A stretch of DNA of 64,000 nucleotides, taken from the NCBI RefSeq assembly GCF_000312125.1, contig NZ_HE978642.1:446118-510117 (forward strand), read 5' to 3'. Shown piece after piece: positions 1 through 8,339 of the stretch. A program made the translations under genes and the position numbers. The stretch's first letter is position 1. Each line of letters opens with the position of its first letter. The notes below the pieces were generated by a model. The model did not search any database, was not told the DNA's origin, and saw only the letters and a program-made list of their open reading frames with translations. This DNA is from Timonella senegalensis JC301. GTDB lineage: Bacteria > Actinomycetota > Actinomycetes > Actinomycetales > Cellulomonadaceae.

Positions 1-34
1 CGGATACACATTCACTCTAGGAAAAGGACTCATC

Positions 35-802
35 ATGGGACTCCTCGAAGGCAAGAAGATTCTCGTAACTGGCGTGCTCACTGACCACTCCATTGCGTTC
101 CACGTAGCCAAGTTTGCGCAGCAGGAGGGTGCTCAGGTCGTCCTGACCTCGTTTGGACGTCAGTTCCGCCTCACCCAGGCAATCGCGAAGCGCCTGCCCG
201 CCCCCGCACCAGTGCTTCAGCTGGACGTAACCGACGCAGAGGACTTGGCCGCCCTTGAGTCCCGTGTGCTTGAGCACGTTGACTCGCTCGATGGGGTAGT
301 CCACTCCATCGGCTTTGCGCCTCAGTCAGTCATGGGTGGGAACTTCTTGGCCGGCGAATGGCCAGACGTTGCGACCGCCCTTGAAGTCTCCGCATTTTCG
401 CTAAAGTCGCTGGCAGTGGCCACAAAACCACTCATGAAGAATGGTGGTTCCGTAGTGGGTCTCACCTTCGATGCGAGCTTCGCATGGCCTGTCTACGACT
501 GGATGGGTGTGGCCAAGGCCGCATTCGAATCCACGGCGCGCTATCTTGCACGAGACCTCGGTCCGGACGGAATCCGGGTTAACCTCGTATCAGCAGGTCC
601 AATCCGCACCACTGCCGCGAAGTCCATTCCCGGCTTTGAGAAGATGGAAGGGTCCTGGCCTGAGCGCGCGCCGCTCGGGTGGGACCAGACCGACGCTGAG
701 CCAGCTGCACGTGCAGTTGTTGCGCTGCTTTCGGATTGGTTCCCTGCCACGACAGCCGAAATCGTCCACGTAGACGGTGGAGTCCACGCGATGGGACAGT
801 AG
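35..802 (+). CDS. fabI: Enoyl-[acyl-carrier-protein] reductase (NADH), FabI/InhA type
   Basis: The product should reduce the trans-2-enoyl-ACP double bond in the last step of each type II fatty-acid elongation cycle, in the cytosol. It is 255 aa, slightly shorter than mycobacterial InhA, and is an SDR Rossmann fold with an N-terminal KKILVTGV strand. The catalytic pair sits in YDWMGVAKAA, with Tyr154 and Lys161 spaced as in InhA. A VNLVSAGPIRT loop and a C-terminal HVDGGVHAMGQ follow. The ATG is preceded by an AAAAGGA ribosome-binding site. In actinobacteria fabI commonly follows fabG, which would lie just upstream of the window. The next gene starts 1-2 bases after the stop, so the two are probably cotranscribed. 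Confidence is high. Confidence 0.95.
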   Translation: MGLLEGKKILVTGVLTDHSIAFHVAKFAQQEGAQVVLTSFGRQFRLTQAIAKRLPAPAPVLQLDVTDAEDLAALESRVLEHVDSLDGVVHSIGFAPQSVMGGNFLAGEWPDVATALEVSAFSLKSLAVATKPLMKNGGSVVGLTFDASFAWPVYDWMGVAKAAFESTARYLARDLGPDGIRVNLVSAGPIRTTAAKSIPGFEKMEGSWPERAPLGWDQTDAEPAARAVVALLSDWFPATTAEIVHVDGGVHAMGQ

Positions 803-803
803 T

Positions 804-1328
804 TTGAGTTTTGCTAACGGTACACGTCGACTTGTGTTGCTTCGTCACGCAAAGGCAGAGCCTGCAGGGTCGGTTGGCGACCAATTCCGGCCGCTTGCCC
901 TGCATGGGCGGCGCCAAGCGGTTGCGATTGGTGAGAAGCTGAGCGGCCTTGGTGTGGAGCCACAGAAGGTCTTCTGCTCGGCGGCCCTACGCACCCGCCA
1001 GACGTGGGAACTTGTTAGCAATGGCCTCGACCTTGACGCGTCCTTTGCTCAGGTCGAAGAGAGCCTCTACCTCGCGGCCGCGGAAAACGTGCTTGACGTT
1101 GTCCGCGGCTGCGAGGAGCCAGACACAATCCTTGTGGTTGGACATGAGCCAGTGATGTCTTCCCTTGCCGCGCACCTTGCCGGTCCCGGGACGGATGCTG
1201 CCGTATTCGACCGTGTCCGGATCGGCCTTCCTACCTCAGGGTTCGCGATCCTCGAATCCGATCTGCCGTGGTCCGAGTGGGACGCAGGTACTGCTCTGCT
1301 CGTCTCAACGGACAGCGCGGAGGTATAG
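804..1328 (+). CDS. SixA-like histidine phosphatase (phosphoglycerate mutase superfamily)
   Basis: A small phosphatase of about 174 aa. Family hallmarks visible are RRLVLLRHAKAEP, the RHG-type motif with the phospho-accepting His written here as RHA, and a later VVGHEPVMSS carrying the second active-site His. SixA proteins remove phosphate from phosphohistidine in phosphotransfer proteins; the substrate here is unknown. I chose the TTG at 804, directly after the fabI stop, because it puts the RHA motif at the usual distance from the N terminus. A GTG at 777 overlapping fabI would add nine residues. The tight spacing argues for cotranscription with fabI. Confidence 0.8.
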   Translation: MSFANGTRRLVLLRHAKAEPAGSVGDQFRPLALHGRRQAVAIGEKLSGLGVEPQKVFCSAALRTRQTWELVSNGLDLDASFAQVEESLYLAAAENVLDVVRGCEEPDTILVVGHEPVMSSLAAHLAGPGTDAAVFDRVRIGLPTSGFAILESDLPWSEWDAGTALLVSTDSAEV

Positions 1329-1335
1329 GGCGCCG

Positions 1336-1794
1336 ATGAACAGAAAGTCGCTCCTTGTCCTTGTTATGGGAGTGCTCGCAAGCACCTGGGTGGTGTTCGG
1401 GCGTGGAACCGTGGGAAACCTCGGGTCCTTGACCCTCATCTACGTGTTCCTGCTTGGTCTTCCCATCCTCGTGCTTCACATCCTTGTTGCCAGAGCAATG
1501 GCCAGGACAGCGGCGGCCGGGCACTCGACCCGTCCGTGGACGTTCATCGCGCTCGTGCTCGCGTGGGTGTGCTTCACCGTGCTTGGTCTGCTGATTCCGG
1601 ACCGCTTGGACGATGGCAGCTTGCAGACAATGCTCACCGGCAACACAGACCCTTGGACCGGCTTTGCTATCGGCATCGCTAACCCGATGGGAATCATCGG
1701 CATCGCGTTGTGCGTGGCGAGCCTGATTATGGCAATCGCGGACTCACGCGGTCCACGCCTGACAGAAGACGAACTCTTGGATTCCCAGAACTAA
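1336..1794 (+). CDS. Small multi-pass membrane protein of unknown function
   Basis: The product is 152 aa, with an N-terminal MNRKSLLVLVMGVLAS segment and about four hydrophobic stretches (roughly residues 5-22, 30-52, 66-90 and 115-138), ending in an acidic tail. I do not recognise a named family. An in-frame extension exists further upstream, but the ATG at 1336 follows the sixA-like stop by 7 bases and has GGAGG upstream at a somewhat long spacing. It probably belongs to the fabI-sixA transcription unit. The 61 bases to serB contain that gene's own -10-like element. Confidence 0.7.
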   Translation: MNRKSLLVLVMGVLASTWVVFGRGTVGNLGSLTLIYVFLLGLPILVLHILVARAMARTAAAGHSTRPWTFIALVLAWVCFTVLGLLIPDRLDDGSLQTMLTGNTDPWTGFAIGIANPMGIIGIALCVASLIMAIADSRGPRLTEDELLDSQN

Positions 1795-1842
1795 CATCGC
1801 CGCGTTTCTCGAGACACGCACGCACATCCCCGGGCGGGCAGA

Positions 1843-1848
1843 TAGGCT
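1843..1848 (+). promoter_or_regulatory. -10 hexamer for leaderless serB
   Basis: TAGGCT ends 7 bases before the serB GTG and there is no ribosome-binding site between, which fits a leaderless transcript starting at the GTG. This is inferred from spacing only; no clear -35 box was found. Confidence 0.5.
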
Positions 1849-1855
1849 AACACCC

Positions 1856-2524
1856 GTGACCGAACTACGCGCAGCCGCACCCACCAGACTCGTTGTTATG
1901 GACGTGGACTCCACGCTGATTCAGCAGGAGGTCATCGAGCAGATTGCCCTCCACGCGGGCACGATGGAGCAGGTGGCGGAGGTGACCGAGCGTGCGATGC
2001 GCGGGGAGCTCGACTTTACCGAGTCTCTGACCCAAAGGGTTGCCACCCTGGAAGGCGTGACCCTAGACGAACTCGCTCAGGTGCGGAGCCAGATTCAGTT
2101 CTCTGAGGGCGCCCGTGAGTTCATCGCTCAGTGCCAGTCGCGAGGGTGGGAGGTTGCACTGGTTTCCGGGGGCTTCACCGAGATCGTGGCAGGACTTGCC
2201 GCTGAGGTGGGCATCTCCCGGTTCCGTGCCAACACGTTGGAAGTCAGCGGCAATGCTCTCACTGGCCGGACCGTTGGCCGCATTGTTGACCGTGCCTACA
2301 AGGAAATCGCGTTGCGGGAGTTTGCGGCGGAACTTGGACTCGACATGTCCCAAACGGTCGCAATGGGCGACGGCGCGAACGACCTCGACATGATCCACGC
2401 AGCGGGTGTGGGCATCGCATTCAACGCTAAGCCCATCGTGCGGGAGCAGGCACCTTACACCGTCAACGGTTCAATGCTTGGCGCACTCGACATCATCGAT
2501 GCTCACGACGCCCCGCAAGCCTGA
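1856..2524 (+). CDS. serB: Phosphoserine phosphatase
   Basis: A HAD-superfamily hydrolase of 222 aa that converts O-phosphoserine to serine. Motif I is VMDVDSTLIQ, giving the nucleophile and acid/base aspartates at residues 16 and 18. Motif II lies in ALVSGGFTEIV, and motif III/IV in VAMGDGANDLDMI. It lacks the N-terminal ACT domains of mycobacterial SerB2, so it is the short catalytic-core form. The GTG start follows a -10-like TAGGCT by 7 bases and has no ribosome-binding site, so a leaderless mRNA is likely. Confidence 0.9.
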   Translation: MTELRAAAPTRLVVMDVDSTLIQQEVIEQIALHAGTMEQVAEVTERAMRGELDFTESLTQRVATLEGVTLDELAQVRSQIQFSEGAREFIAQCQSRGWEVALVSGGFTEIVAGLAAEVGISRFRANTLEVSGNALTGRTVGRIVDRAYKEIALREFAAELGLDMSQTVAMGDGANDLDMIHAAGVGIAFNAKPIVREQAPYTVNGSMLGALDIIDAHDAPQA

Positions 2525-2570
2525 CGGACCACGTTGGTGAATATCTGTCAGGTTGGCCTAGGCTAGTCCT

Positions 2571-3170
2571 GTGATTCGTAGGTTTGCACTCATCTATCCG
2601 GCGCTCGGTGCGCTGGCGATGATTGCGCACCTCCTTAATCCCGGTCACGACTCCGGGACGTTCGGCATCCTCATCACTGCGGTGCTCCTCGCACCCGTTT
2701 CTGCGCTCATCGCGCGCACCGGCAACCGTGTGATCGAGGTCGGCGGCGCCGTGTCCGCTCAAGTTCTCGCGCACACATCGCTCGGTCTCCTCGGTTCGGT
2801 TGCATTATCGCCGAGCCTCGGGGGTAGCACGCACAGCGCCCACACCGTCGACGTCGCATTCGAGCGCGAGCTCCTTGGCGCGGCTTCGCACCATGCGGCG
2901 GGCCATGACGCCGCCCTGGGACTAAGCCTCCCGATGCTCGCTGCCCACGCGCTCGCAGCTGTCATCCTCATGACGATTCTGCGCCGTGTGGACGACTTCT
3001 TGGAGTACGTGGCCCAGAAGGTCGTTCGCCTCACGCACGTCCTCGCTGTGACCCTCACCGCACCTCGGTACCGACCTGCCGTATTCGCGCAGGTAGTACG
3101 AGTCAACTCCAGGCTGTCCGTCCGCGGAGTCCTCAGCCTTCGTGGCCCACCAGTTTCTCTGTGCTTCTAA
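2571..3170 (+). CDS. His-rich integral membrane protein next to copper chaperone gene
   Basis: A 199 aa membrane protein with hydrophobic segments near residues 5-22, 27-48, 60-80 and 115-135. A His-rich loop (STHSAHTVD and ASHHAAGHDA, about residues 84-115) could bind metal. I do not recognise a defined family. It lies 43 bases before a PCuAC copper chaperone and then a heme peroxidase, so a role in copper handling is inferred from context. The GTG start sits 6 bases after TAGGCT (2559-2564) and lacks a ribosome-binding site, so it is probably leaderless. Confidence 0.65.
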   Translation: MIRRFALIYPALGALAMIAHLLNPGHDSGTFGILITAVLLAPVSALIARTGNRVIEVGGAVSAQVLAHTSLGLLGSVALSPSLGGSTHSAHTVDVAFERELLGAASHHAAGHDAALGLSLPMLAAHALAAVILMTILRRVDDFLEYVAQKVVRLTHVLAVTLTAPRYRPAVFAQVVRVNSRLSVRGVLSLRGPPVSLCF

Positions 3171-3213
3171 TCCACACCCGCGGTTTATTTTTCAAGAACA
3201 CAGAGGACACACC

Positions 3214-3846
3214 ATGCTTGCCAACTCGGCACAGCGTGGCGCGCAGACGCGCGCCCGCTCGACTTCACGTTTTGCCAACCGCCCATTCGCTCGTGCGACA
3301 ACGGTCCTGAGCATCGCTGCACTCGCGGCTCTTGGTGCATGCTCACCGGGAACCGCCGGCGATGACACACATCCGGGCGGTACGAACCACACCCAGGGCG
3401 AAGGCCAGACCGCATCGCCGGACGGCGCGCCACTTGTGGTCACTGATGCCTGGGCCAAGGCAGTGCAGATGGACGCCGAACACCCAATGACCGGAGTGTT
3501 CATGAAGCTCTCCAACCGCACGGATGAGCCGCTGACAGTGGCGTCCGCCGCATCATCAGCCGCCAAGATGGTTGAGCTGCACGAGACGGTGGCGGACGAA
3601 AACGGCTCCACCACCATGCAGAAGGTCGAGGGTGGATTCACCATCGCACCCGGCGCCGACCGCGTGCTTGAGCCCGGAGGGGAACACGTCATGCTCATGG
3701 GCATGACGCAGGACCTCATCGCTGGCGACGAGGTAGAGGTCGTCCTCACCCTTGCTGACGGCACCGAGATCCGGGTAACCGCAGCTGTGCGGGACTTTGC
3801 CGGCGCCAAGGAAGAGTACTCGCACGAGGAAACCTCGGAGCACTGA
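3214..3846 (+). CDS. Copper chaperone lipoprotein, PCuAC family (DUF461)
   Basis: A secreted lipoprotein of 210 aa. The N-terminal signal peptide ends in LAALGAC, a lipobox. The PCuAC copper(I)-binding pattern is complete: a His in VELHETV, a Met eleven residues later (STTMQK), and HVMLMGM downstream. PCuAC proteins deliver Cu(I) outside the cytoplasm, for example to cytochrome c oxidase. The ATG has an AGAGGA ribosome-binding site; an upstream in-frame extension lacks one. The DyP gene begins 3 bases after the stop. Copper delivery is family knowledge; the actual client is unknown. Confidence 0.88.
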   Translation: MLANSAQRGAQTRARSTSRFANRPFARATTVLSIAALAALGACSPGTAGDDTHPGGTNHTQGEGQTASPDGAPLVVTDAWAKAVQMDAEHPMTGVFMKLSNRTDEPLTVASAASSAAKMVELHETVADENGSTTMQKVEGGFTIAPGADRVLEPGGEHVMLMGMTQDLIAGDEVEVVLTLADGTEIRVTAAVRDFAGAKEEYSHEETSEH

Positions 3847-3849
3847 GCC

Positions 3850-5112
3850 GTGACCTTGCCTGGGAACCAAGACAATCCTGTCAGCAGGCGCTCGGTCCTC
3901 AAAGCGGGCTCAATCGTGGGCGGAACCGTGGTCGCGGGTGGCGCACTCGGAGGAGTGATTGCCGCGCTCAGCCGCGGCCTGACCGAACACCCGAGCCCAG
4001 CCAACGTGACCGCAGCCCCAGCCGAGGCGCCGCTGGCCTTCGGCTCGGAAACGCTCCCGTTCTATGGTGCTCGCCAGTCCGGCGTAACCACGGTCGCCGG
4101 AACCCAGCTCGCGCTCCTCGCCTTTGATGTGGACGAGGGACTGGGAAGGGATGGGGCGCGACGCCTCCTGCGCGTCCTGACCGAGATCACCTCCAAGCTC
4201 ACGCAAGGCCAGGTGCCGCTCGCGGACACCGAACCCGAGATGGTGACGAGCCCTGCCCGGCTCACCGCGACCATAGGACTGGGTGAGAGGTTCTTCACAC
4301 GCGCGTCAATCGTCGAAAATAAGCCGGCGTGGCTGCGCCAGCTGCCCGCCTACCGGATTGACCAGCTGCAGGACCGGTGGAACGGGGGCGATCTGGTGGT
4401 GTCGCTGAGTGGCGATGACGACCTGACGATCGCCCACGCGCGGCGCGCAGTCACGCGCGCGATAGCGCGCTGGGCGCGACCACGCTGGGTCCAGCGCGGG
4501 TTCCAAGGGGCGCGCGGCGCGCGCCCTGACGGCACCACGATGCGCAACCTAATGGGCCAGGTCGACGGCACGGCGAACCCCACGCCGGGTCCGGACGATC
4601 AGGTCATCTGGTGCGGGCCTGAGCAGGGCGTGTGGGCGAATGGGACATCAATGGTGGTGCGCAGGATCGCGATGAACCTAGAAACCTGGGACGAGGTGGA
4701 CAGGGTCGCGCGCGAGGACGTCATGGGGCGAACGCTGCACAACGGCGCGCCGCTGACCGGAACCGAAGAGCACGACGAGCCTGACTTTGAGGCGAAGAGC
4801 CCGATCGGGTTCCCGGTGATCGCGCCCTACTCGCACATCAGACGGGCTCGCTCCGACAACCCGCACGAGCGCATCTACCGCAGGGCGTACAACTACGATG
4901 ACGACCCCGAGCCAGGCGAACTGTCCAACAGCGGGCTCGTGTTCGTGTCGTATCAAGCTGACCCGATGACGCAGTACCACCCGTTGCAGGCACGGCTCGC
5001 AGAGCTGGACTCGCTCAACGAGTGGACTACGCCGATTGGGTCCGCAGTGTTCGCGGTCCTGCCCGGCTGCGCGGATGGTGAGTACCTGGGGGAGCGGGTA
5101 CTCGGGTTGTAA
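3850..5112 (+). CDS. Tat-exported DyP-type heme peroxidase
   Basis: A dye-decolourising peroxidase of 420 aa. The N terminus has a twin-arginine signal (SRRSVLKAG) and a hydrophobic stretch, so it is exported folded. The DyP signature GQVDGT (GXXDG) holds the catalytic Asp. A candidate proximal heme His is in APYSHIRRA, and the C terminus is the usual FAVLPGCADGEYLG. It resembles the EfeB/secreted DyP group, but no efeU or efeO is adjacent. It starts with GTG 3 bases after the PCuAC gene, with which it is almost certainly cotranscribed. Confidence 0.9.
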   Translation: MTLPGNQDNPVSRRSVLKAGSIVGGTVVAGGALGGVIAALSRGLTEHPSPANVTAAPAEAPLAFGSETLPFYGARQSGVTTVAGTQLALLAFDVDEGLGRDGARRLLRVLTEITSKLTQGQVPLADTEPEMVTSPARLTATIGLGERFFTRASIVENKPAWLRQLPAYRIDQLQDRWNGGDLVVSLSGDDDLTIAHARRAVTRAIARWARPRWVQRGFQGARGARPDGTTMRNLMGQVDGTANPTPGPDDQVIWCGPEQGVWANGTSMVVRRIAMNLETWDEVDRVAREDVMGRTLHNGAPLTGTEEHDEPDFEAKSPIGFPVIAPYSHIRRARSDNPHERIYRRAYNYDDDPEPGELSNSGLVFVSYQADPMTQYHPLQARLAELDSLNEWTTPIGSAVFAVLPGCADGEYLGERVLGL

Positions 5113-5164
5113 CGCGATCCGCACGAGGCCGTGGGCGGATGACCTGCGGCTTTGGGTGAGTTGC

Positions 5165-5214
5165 ACAAAGGGGCGGTGGCCCAGTTCGTACGAACTGGGC
5201 CACCGCCCCTTTGT
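5165..5214. terminator. 50-bp perfect palindrome closing convergent DyP and glgC
   Basis: The two 25-base arms are perfectly complementary with no unpaired loop in the centre (GTTCGTACGAAC core), GC-rich, and flanked by AAAG/CTTT. It sits between convergent genes and can act as a bidirectional terminator. The U-tract is short on both sides. Confidence 0.8.
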
Positions 5215-5248
5215 TGTGACTGATTCGCTGCTGTATGCGGCACACCCG

Positions 5249-6487
5249 CTAATCGACGATTGTGCCCTTAGGAACCACAGTTAGTCCCTCTTCCGTGATG
5301 GTGAAGCCGCGCTTGCGGTCCTCGTCCGGGTCGATTCCGATGCGCGCACGCTCGTTGACCACCACGTTCTTGTCCAGAATTGCGCGGTGGACCTGGGCGT
5401 GGCGGTGGACGATGACATCGTCCATGAGCACCGAGTCGGAGACCGAGGACCAGGAGTGCAGGCGCACGCCGGGGGAGAGCACGGAACCCACCACGGTTGC
5501 TCCCGAGATGACGACACCAGGGGAGACGATCGAGTCAGCTGCGTGGCCCAGACGCCCCGGCCCCGCGTGCACGAACTTGGCCGGCGGAAGACCGACGTAT
5601 CCGGTGTAGACGGGCCAATCGTTGTTGTAGAGGTTGAACACGGGGTTGACTGAGATCAGGTCCTTGTTGGCCTCGTAGAAGGACTCGATGGTTCCCACAT
5701 CGCGCCAGTAGTCGCGGTCGCGGTCCGTGGAGCCCGGAACGTCGTTGTCCTTGAAGTCGTAGAAGCCGGCGGTGCCGCGCTCCACGAAGTACGGCACGAT
5801 GTCGCCGCCCATGTCGTGCTTGGATGCGTCGTTGTCGGCGTCCTTGGATACGGCTTCAACGAGTGCATCAGTGTTGATGACGTAGTTACCCATGGAGGCA
5901 AGCACCTCGTTTGGAGCATCAGGGAGACCCACAGGGTTTTCTGGCTTCTCAAGGAACGCGCGAATTCGGCTTGGGTTCTCAGAGTCAACGTCGATGACAC
6001 CAAACTCAGATGCGAGCTCGATGGGCTGGCGAATACCAGCAACTGTCATCTCTGCGCCCGAGGCTATGTGCGCATCAACCATTTGGGAGAAGTCCATGCG
6101 GTAGACGTGGTCCGCGCCCACGACAATGACGATGTCCGGGCGCTCATCCTCAATGATGTTCAAGCACTGATAGATCGCGTCTGCGGACCCGAGGTACCAG
6201 CGCTTACCCACGCGCTGCTGAGCCGGAACCGAAGAAACAAAGTTCCCCAGCAGTGGGGACATTCGCCACGTCTTCGAGATGTGGCGGTCGAGCGAGTGTG
6301 ACTTGTATTGAGTGAGCACGACAATGTGCAAATAGTTCGAGTTGACCAGGTTTGACAGTGCGAAGTCGACTAGGCGGTAGATGCCACCGAACGGAACAGC
6401 AGGCTTTGCGCGGTGTTTCGTAAGGGGCATGAGCCGTTTGCCTTCGCCGCCAGCAAGGACAATCGCGAGAACTTTGGGATGTGCCAT
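5249..6487 (-). CDS. glgC: Glucose-1-phosphate adenylyltransferase
   Basis: ADP-glucose pyrophosphorylase, 412 aa, makes the ADP-glucose donor for glycogen synthesis. The nucleotidyltransferase N terminus is [18 protein letters not shown], followed by [19 protein letters not shown] and IRAFLEKPE. The C-terminal third is a left-handed beta helix with hexapeptide character, ending KGTIVD. It is divergent from glgA, with 56 bases between. The start has TAGAGT (on the minus strand, 6494-6499) 6 bases upstream, so the mRNA is likely leaderless. Confidence 0.95.
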   Translation of the reverse strand: MAHPKVLAIVLAGGEGKRLMPLTKHRAKPAVPFGGIYRLVDFALSNLVNSNYLHIVVLTQYKSHSLDRHISKTWRMSPLLGNFVSSVPAQQRVGKRWYLGSADAIYQCLNIIEDERPDIVIVVGADHVYRMDFSQMVDAHIASGAEMTVAGIRQPIELASEFGVIDVDSENPSRIRAFLEKPENPVGLPDAPNEVLASMGNYVINTDALVEAVSKDADNDASKHDMGGDIVPYFVERGTAGFYDFKDNDVPGSTDRDRDYWRDVGTIESFYEANKDLISVNPVFNLYNNDWPVYTGYVGLPPAKFVHAGPGRLGHAADSIVSPGVVISGATVVGSVLSPGVRLHSWSSVSDSVLMDDVIVHRHAQVHRAILDKNVVVNERARIGIDPDEDRKRGFTITEEGLTVVPKGTIVD

Positions 6488-6493
6488 GTCACG

Positions 6494-6537
6494 ACTCTAT
6501 GTTGTTGTGACCTATTTCGCATAAAAGGATGTAGCGT
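6494..6537. promoter_or_regulatory. Divergent glgC/glgA promoter region with two leaderless -10 boxes
   Basis: On the minus strand TAGAGT (6494-6499) ends 6 bases before the glgC ATG. On the plus strand TAGCGT (6532-6537) ends 6 bases before the glgA GTG. The arrangement implies back-to-back leaderless transcripts sharing about 45 bases of control DNA. The AAAAGGATG at 6523-6531 is too far from the glgA GTG to be a good ribosome-binding site. Confidence 0.5.
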
Positions 6538-6543
6538 GTCTGT

Positions 6544-7779
6544 GTGCGAATTGACTTACTGACCAGAGAATTTCCGCCGTACATCTACGGTGGAGCGGGC
6601 GTCCACGTCTCCGAGCTTTCCGGCGTGCTGCGGGAACACGCTGACGTGCGAGTGCACTGCTTTGACGGGCCACGTGACGACCTCGGGATCGAGGGCGTCA
6701 CGGGATACTCGGTGCCCGCCGAGCTGAGCGACGCAAATCCGACCCTAGCGACCATGGGCGTGGATCTGCAGATGGCCAACAACGTTGCGGGGGCGGACAT
6801 CGTCCACTCCCACACGTGGTACGCGAACTTCGCGGGACACGTGGCCTCGATGCTGCACGGCATCCCGCACGTGCTCTCTGCGCATTCACTCGAGCCGCTG
6901 CGCCCGTGGAAGGCCGAGCAGCTCGGCGGTGGGTACGCGGTATCCAGCTGGATTGAGAAGAGCGCGTACGAGTCCGCGGCCGCGATCATCGCGGTGTCGG
7001 GTGGCATGCGTAACGACATCCTGCGCTCGTACCCGAACGTTGACCCAGCCAAGGTGCACGTCATCCACAACGGCATCGACCTGACTGGCTGGCAGCGCCC
7101 GACCGGCGAGTGGGTGGACGATGCGGACCGGATCGTGCGGAACCTGGGCATTGACCCAGAGCGTCCAGCCGTGGTCTTTGTTGGCCGTATTACGCGCCAG
7201 AAGGGCCTGCCATACCTGCTGCGTGCAGCCGAGCAGCTTCCCGCGGACGTCCAGTTGATCATGTGCGCTGGCGCCCCGGACACCCCGGAGATCGCCAAGG
7301 AGGTCTCGGACGCGTTTGCCGGATTGGCGCAGCGCCGCGACGGCGTGGTCTGGATCGAGGAGATGCTTCCTCGCCACGAGCTCATCGCCGTTCTGGCAGC
7401 GTCCACCGTGTTTGTGTGCCCATCGATCTACGAGCCACTCGGAATTGTAAACCTCGAGGCCATGGCCGTTGGGTTGCCCGTGGTGGGAAGTGCGACAGGA
7501 GGAATCCCTGAGGTCGTCGACGACGGCGTGACCGGCTACCTCGTGCCGATCGAGCAGGTCCAGGATGGCACGGGAACCCCGCTCGACCCCGACAAGTTCG
7601 TGGGCGACCTCGCGGACACGCTCAACAGGGTCCTGGCGGACCCTGAGCGCGCCGCGGAGATGGGCCGTGCGGCCCGCAAGCGGGTCGAGGACCACTTCTC
7701 GTGGGAGGCGATCGGGGAACGCACCATGGCCCTGTACTCCCAGATTCTCGACGATCGTGGTGGGTCCCTGGATTCGTAG
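6544..7779 (+). CDS. glgA: Actinobacterial glycogen synthase / maltose-1-phosphate synthase (GT4)
   Basis: A 411 aa glycosyltransferase of the short actinobacterial type encoded opposite glgC. The N-terminal donor-fold entry is REFPPYIYGGAGVHV. The C-terminal Rossmann domain has VFVGRITRQKGLPYLL and the EX7E motif in YEPLGIVNLEAMAVGLP. Family knowledge: the mycobacterial counterpart (Rv1212c, GlgM) uses ADP-glucose to build maltose 1-phosphate as well as acting as a glycogen synthase, so the preferred acceptor cannot be told from sequence. The GTG start is likely leaderless. Confidence 0.9.
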   Translation: MRIDLLTREFPPYIYGGAGVHVSELSGVLREHADVRVHCFDGPRDDLGIEGVTGYSVPAELSDANPTLATMGVDLQMANNVAGADIVHSHTWYANFAGHVASMLHGIPHVLSAHSLEPLRPWKAEQLGGGYAVSSWIEKSAYESAAAIIAVSGGMRNDILRSYPNVDPAKVHVIHNGIDLTGWQRPTGEWVDDADRIVRNLGIDPERPAVVFVGRITRQKGLPYLLRAAEQLPADVQLIMCAGAPDTPEIAKEVSDAFAGLAQRRDGVVWIEEMLPRHELIAVLAASTVFVCPSIYEPLGIVNLEAMAVGLPVVGSATGGIPEVVDDGVTGYLVPIEQVQDGTGTPLDPDKFVGDLADTLNRVLADPERAAEMGRAARKRVEDHFSWEAIGERTMALYSQILDDRGGSLDS

Positions 7780-7810
7780 CCTTGGCTGCGCCCTCCTTGA
7801 GTTGAACCTT

Positions 7811-7871
7811 CCGGCCGCGATGGCATGGGTTGGGCTTCCATTTGGGAGCCTGGGCCTGCTGTCGCGGCCGG
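7811..7871. terminator. Inverted repeat downstream of glgA
   Basis: CCGGCCGCGA at 7811-7820 is perfectly repeated in inverse at 7862-7871, with a 41-base loop. It may end glgA transcription, but the loop is long and there is no U-tract. Confidence 0.35.
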
Positions 7872-7970
7872 TGGTGTGTTCGGCTGGTGGTGGGTTCATC
7901 TGGTGGCAGAGTTCACCACACTAACTGGACGGTCTTTGCTAGCCTTGACCTTAGGCCCGGTGACCGGGCC

Positions 7971-8011
7971 CCGGACGACGGTTCAGTACCCGGTGCGCGA
8001 CAAGACTGGCC
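7971..8011 (+). promoter_or_regulatory. Guanidine-III (ykkC-III) riboswitch
   Basis: Three blocks match, in order and spacing, the guanidine-III aptamer as I recall it from Thermobifida: CCGGACGA (7971-7978), GTACCCGGT (7986-7994) and GACAAGAC (7999-8006). CCGG at 7971-7974 pairs with CCGG at 7990-7993 (P1). The GGTTCA segment pairs imperfectly with TGGCC at 8007-8011 (P2), giving the compact pseudoknot of this class. The ribosome-binding site AAAGGA follows at once, consistent with ligand-controlled translation of the SMR exporter genes, the usual cargo of this class. A covariance search was not possible here. Confidence 0.85.
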
Positions 8012-8024
8012 AAAGGATTCAAAC

Positions 8025-8339
8025 ATGCATTGGGTAATCCTCATTGCGTCCGGAATGCTGGAGGCCGTATGGGCCACAGCACTGGGCGAGAGCGAAAAGT
8101 TCACTAAGAAACTCCCCACCGTCATCTTCGTCATTGGCATGATCGGCTCCATGGCAGGCTTGGCCTACGCCATGACTGCCATCCCCACAGGAACCGCCTA
8201 CGCGGTGTGGGTCGGCATCGGCGCGGTTCTCACCGTGTCCATCGCCATTCTGCGCGGGACTGAGAAGGCTAACCTAGCCAAGATTCTTCTCCTGCTCGGC
8301 ATCGTGGCCTGCGTTATCGGACTCAAGGCGGTGGCGTGA
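8025..8339 (+). CDS. SMR-family guanidinium exporter subunit 1 (Gdx/SugE-like)
   Basis: A 104 aa, four-helix small multidrug resistance protein. The essential membrane Glu is in SGMLEAVWATALG (Glu13), and the Gdx/SugE signature GTAYAVWVGIGAV is present. Gdx proteins export guanidinium in exchange for protons. The gene directly follows a probable guanidine-III riboswitch, which strongly supports this substrate over quaternary ammonium compounds. The ATG is chosen because AAAGGA lies 8 bases upstream and the protein then begins like SugE (MHWVILIASG). It overlaps the second SMR gene in TGATG fashion, so the two are coupled and may form a heterodimer. Confidence 0.88.
   Translation: MHWVILIASGMLEAVWATALGESEKFTKKLPTVIFVIGMIGSMAGLAYAMTAIPTGTAYAVWVGIGAVLTVSIAILRGTEKANLAKILLLLGIVACVIGLKAVA

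Noticed and set aside
1-34. End of an upstream fabG gene
   Set aside because: The 34 bases show no recognisable FabG C terminus in any frame, so no partial gene is called.
4308-4320. Copy of AATCGTCGAAAAT inside the DyP gene
   Set aside because: Lies in coding sequence, so it may be chance; not counted as part of the junction repeat family. The same holds for 15037-15049 and 9549-9561.
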